Source: DASRDB01 sp035652815
GTDB lineage: Bacteria > Chloroflexota > Ktedonobacteria > Ktedonobacterales > Ktedonobacteraceae
DNA: 64,000 nt
Assembly: GCA_035652815.1 (NCBI GenBank)
Contig: DASRDB010000015.1
Span: 62,001 to 126,000 of the forward strand
Direction of reading: 5' to 3'
Made by a program: the position numbers and the translations under genes. Numbering within the stretch: position 1 is the stretch's first letter; each line of letters starts with the position of its first letter. Shown here piece by piece: positions 61,649 to 64,000 of this stretch. The notes under the pieces were generated by a model that was not told where the DNA came from, did no database searches, and saw only the letters and a list, made by a program, of their open reading frames with translations.

Positions 61649-62239
61649 ATGAGCAGCGAACAGAACGAAAATGGGAACGCGCCGGTTGTTGTACGACGCA
61701 AGCCTGTGCCAATTGCTATGGCAAAGGGGCCGTTCGAGTATACACCTGGCGACCAGGAATTGCCTGTGCAGTTGACCAGTCTGGTTGATATGCTGCAATG
61801 GGCGCAGAACTGGGCGCGTTCAAAATCTGTCTGGCCGCTTGGCTATGGCCTTGCCTGCTGCGCTATTGAAATGATGGCCAGCGCACAGGCGCATTATGAC
61901 CTCTCACGTTTCGGTTCAGAGGTGTTCCGCTCCAGTCCGCGCCAGGCCGATTTGATGATCGTCGCTGGCACCGTCTCTGTCAAGATGGGGCCGCGACTGC
62001 GCCTGCTGTGGGAGCAAATGCCAGAGCCAAAATGGGTGCTGAGTATGGGCCAGTGCGCCAACTCTGGCGGCGAATTTTACGATAGCTATTACACGGTACA
62101 GGGCGTTGATACCATTGTCCCGGTCGATATCTATGTTCCAGGTTGCCCCCCACGCCCTGAAGCATTGATTGAAGGTATTCTCAAACTTCGCGAGAAGATT
62201 GCCAAGCAAGGTCTAAAAATACGTGGTGTGACCGAATAA
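61649..62239 (+). CDS. nuoB: NADH-quinone oxidoreductase subunit B (NuoB-like)
   Basis: 196 residues. It carries cluster N2 in complex I: the ligands are visible in GLACCAIEMMA (two adjacent Cys), SMGQCANSGGEFYD and YVPGCPPRPEAL. An N-terminal polar extension of about 45 residues precedes the fold. It starts the cluster directly followed by a ferredoxin-NuoE hybrid and NuoF-like gene, an order unlike standard nuoABCD operons, so this may be a split or specialised complex-I-related module. Confidence 0.93.
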   Translation: MSSEQNENGNAPVVVRRKPVPIAMAKGPFEYTPGDQELPVQLTSLVDMLQWAQNWARSKSVWPLGYGLACCAIEMMASAQAHYDLSRFGSEVFRSSPRQADLMIVAGTVSVKMGPRLRLLWEQMPEPKWVLSMGQCANSGGEFYDSYYTVQGVDTIVPVDIYVPGCPPRPEALIEGILKLREKIAKQGLKIRGVTE

Positions 62240-62257
62240 TTGAGAGGTGTATAGTTT

Positions 62258-62998
62258 ATGCGTGGTATTCTCGAAGGCATGGGCCTGACCTTTAGCCACC
62301 TGTTTCGCCCGAAAGTCACGCGCTATTATCCCTATGAAAAGCCGAAGCTTCCGCCACGCAGTCGCGGCCTGATTCAACTGATTGCCGAGGAAGGCCTCAA
62401 AACTGAATATAACCTGAAGTGCGAAGCCTGCCTGCTTTGTGAAAAAGCTTGCCCCCCGCGTGCTATCACCATTGAATACGAGCCGATGCATCGTTGGAAG
62501 GAACGGCCCTGGTACGTGTCCTATATCCGCGAGGGCGCAGAGAAGTTTACTTCCCAAAAACTGCGTCCCGCCTCTGGCACGCCGAAAGCTGGCTATTACA
62601 TGGCCCGCGTCTCTGAATACGCGACCGAGTATCACAACAAGCCGGTTGCGCCCTGCGTGTCGATGCCGGTCAAGGACTACCTGGAGCCAGAGATTGATCT
62701 GAGTAAGGTCGATGAACTGCTGGAAACGTGGCCGGAGGATGCTGGCGCGTTGCCAACACTTCTGGATGCAATCATGGACATCTACGGCTATCTGCCTTTG
62801 CAAGCAGCCAAGCGCGTCGTGCAGGTGCGCGGCGTTGACCTGAGCGATATCTTTGGTATCGCGACCATGAGTCCCAAATTCAAGCCCGCTCCGCCAGCGA
62901 AGGGTATGTTGCGTGACGATCAACCCGAACGCGGTCTCTCGCCCGCTACTCGTGGGGTGTATGGCAATATTAATCATGTGAGGCAGCCAAATGCCTGA
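62258..62998 (+). CDS. ferredoxin (NuoI-like) / NuoE N-terminal-domain hybrid protein
   Basis: 246 residues. Residues 1-75 look like the start of NuoI, with one 4Fe-4S motif, C55xxC58xxC61xxxC65P; normal NuoI has two. Residues about 150-209 match the helical N-terminus of NuoE (GALPTLLDAIMDIYGYLPLQ, then DLSDIFGIATMSPKF), but the thioredoxin-like 2Fe-2S domain with its four cysteines is absent. Neither parent enzyme is complete. It overlaps the nuoF-like gene by 8 bases. The function is inferred as electron transfer within a complex-I-like assembly. Confidence 0.75.
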   Translation: MRGILEGMGLTFSHLFRPKVTRYYPYEKPKLPPRSRGLIQLIAEEGLKTEYNLKCEACLLCEKACPPRAITIEYEPMHRWKERPWYVSYIREGAEKFTSQKLRPASGTPKAGYYMARVSEYATEYHNKPVAPCVSMPVKDYLEPEIDLSKVDELLETWPEDAGALPTLLDAIMDIYGYLPLQAAKRVVQVRGVDLSDIFGIATMSPKFKPAPPAKGMLRDDQPERGLSPATRGVYGNINHVRQPNA

Positions 62999-64000
62999 GT
63001 TTGATGCTTCTTATCGTCTGATTCGAAAACGCGGCGAACCTGATATGCGTTCGCTCGATGCATATCGCCGCGCTGGCGGTTATTCCGCGCTACAAAAAGC
63101 TATCCGCGAGCTGGCTCCCGAGCAGATCATCCAGCAGGTGGGTGACGCGAAATTGCGTGGTCGTGGTGGGGCAGGTGTTCCTACCGCTGATAAGTGGCGT
63201 ATTGTGCGCCGCCAGGATGACCCCATTCGGTACGTCATCTGTAACGCCTACGATGCCGACCCTCGTTCCTGGGGCGTGCGCACCCTGCTCGAACGCAATC
63301 CGCACCAGGTCATCGAGGGAATCGTGCTGGCGGCATATGCTGTAGGAGCTTCAGAGGCCTATCTTTTCACGCGCAGCTTTTTCGTCGAGGGCATTGCCTC
63401 GGTCGAGAAAGCGTTGCAGGAAGCAGTGGATGCCAACCTGGTCGGACGCGATATCTTAGGGACTGATTTTAGTTGTACTATCAATGTGCTTGGCGTTGAC
63501 CTGGGCCTGATGGGCGGCGAAGAGACCGTCCAGATAGCTGTAATCAAAGGTCGGCGCGGCATGCCAGAACAGCGTCCTCCCTATCCTGCGCAATTTGGTC
63601 TCTGGGACAGGCCGACCGCTATTAACTCGGTTGAAACGCTTGCCAACGTTCCGGTGATTGTGCGTGATGGCCCGCAGGCTTTTGCCAGTGTAGGTACGGC
63701 TACGACAGGTGGCACCAAAGTGCTGACGGTCTACGATTATGTGCCTGACAGCGAGCCTCGTGTGGTAGAGGTTCCTTTTGGCGCGACCCTGCGCGGGATT
63801 TTGCGCCATGCGGGCTACAGCCGCGCAGAGGGTGAACTGCGTGCTATTGTTGTGGGTGGCGCGGAAGGCGGTGCTTTGCCAACTTCATTACTGGATACAC
63901 CCTTTGACTTCGAGCCTCTGGCTGAAGCGGGGGCTATCGTTGGCTCCGGCATTATCGAACTGCTGCCCGCCAATACCTGCATGGTTTCCTGGTCTATGGA
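62991..64000 (+). CDS. divergent NuoF-like protein (cut by window edge)
   Basis: 336 residues are visible. The NuoF framework is clear: LRGRGGAGVPTADKW (FMN loop), GRRGMPEQRPPYPAQFG and NSVETLANVPVI. However, the conserved NADExEPGxxKDR segment reads NAYDADPRSWGVR (residues 85-97), and the CGEET motif reads GGEET (175-179), so residues that hold FMN and NADH are changed. It may not oxidise NADH. ATG 62991 lies inside the end of the preceding gene. The C-terminal 4Fe-4S domain, if present, is beyond the window. Confidence 0.8.
   Translation, partial: MPEFDASYRLIRKRGEPDMRSLDAYRRAGGYSALQKAIRELAPEQIIQQVGDAKLRGRGGAGVPTADKWRIVRRQDDPIRYVICNAYDADPRSWGVRTLLERNPHQVIEGIVLAAYAVGASEAYLFTRSFFVEGIASVEKALQEAVDANLVGRDILGTDFSCTINVLGVDLGLMGGEETVQIAVIKGRRGMPEQRPPYPAQFGLWDRPTAINSVETLANVPVIVRDGPQAFASVGTATTGGTKVLTVYDYVPDSEPRVVEVPFGATLRGILRHAGYSRAEGELRAIVVGGAEGGALPTSLLDTPFDFEPLAEAGAIVGSGIIELLPANTCMVSWSM

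Overview
The window (GC roughly the low 50s percent) reads as chromosomal DNA of a Ktedonobacteria-like member of the Chloroflexota. That placement is an inference from the overall gene style: a T-box-led trp operon, fused TrpC-TrpF and AroK-AroB, a MoxR/DUF58/transglutaminase operon, many GNAT and MFS genes, a baseplate-J-like surface protein and REP-like palindromes. No rRNA or other direct phylogenetic marker is present.

Region by region. (1) 1-1130: the start of an unrecognised minus-strand gene, a YbjQ-like gene and a nested palindromic repeat. (2) 1136-11902, minus strand: an aromatic amino acid operon driven by a strong promoter and a tryptophan T-box, in the order trpS-trpE-trpG-trpD-trpCF-trpB-(B3/4 domain)trpA-aroH-aroF. 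(3) 12218-19041: SHOCT and GNAT genes, then a plus-strand alkD-aroA-aroKB-aroE-aroC cluster; with aroF this gives every shikimate step except 3-dehydroquinate dehydratase. (4) 19049-25433: a 37-bp perfect palindrome, a LysM/lytic transglycosylase and a moxR-DUF58-tgpA-like operon. (5) 25539-31502: a short protein with its own promoter and terminator, an ABC-2 exporter, two related GNAT proteins and an MFS transporter. (6) About 31681-36891: an AT-richer integrated element that splits a DHA2-family MFS gene. It carries a large serine recombinase, membrane-anchored surface proteins, a small HTH/excisionase-like protein and divergent promoters. (7) 36892-43067: the rest of the MFS gene, a PaaI-like thioesterase, smpB, an MMPL transporter and a CrtC/AttH-like lipoprotein. 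(8) 43118-57803: a GAF/PAS histidine kinase with an OmpR-type regulator, then a chemosensory operon whose order (PATAN/DUF4388, CheY, CheY, CheW, MCP, CheA-REC) matches cyanobacterial Pix/Hmp-type pilus systems and has no cheR or cheB. (9) 57804-64000: leuB, a fatty acid desaturase, small proteins, and the start of a complex-I-like cluster: nuoB, an unusual ferredoxin-NuoE hybrid and a divergent nuoF cut by the window edge.

Working together: regions 2 and 3 supply chorismate and convert it to tryptophan, with the T-box linking the whole minus-strand operon to uncharged tRNA-Trp. Region 8 looks like one signal-processing unit. The clearest novelties are the serine-recombinase element, the B3/4-TrpA fusion, the Pix-like system with a low-complexity receptor tail, and the reduced NADH-module proteins at the right edge.
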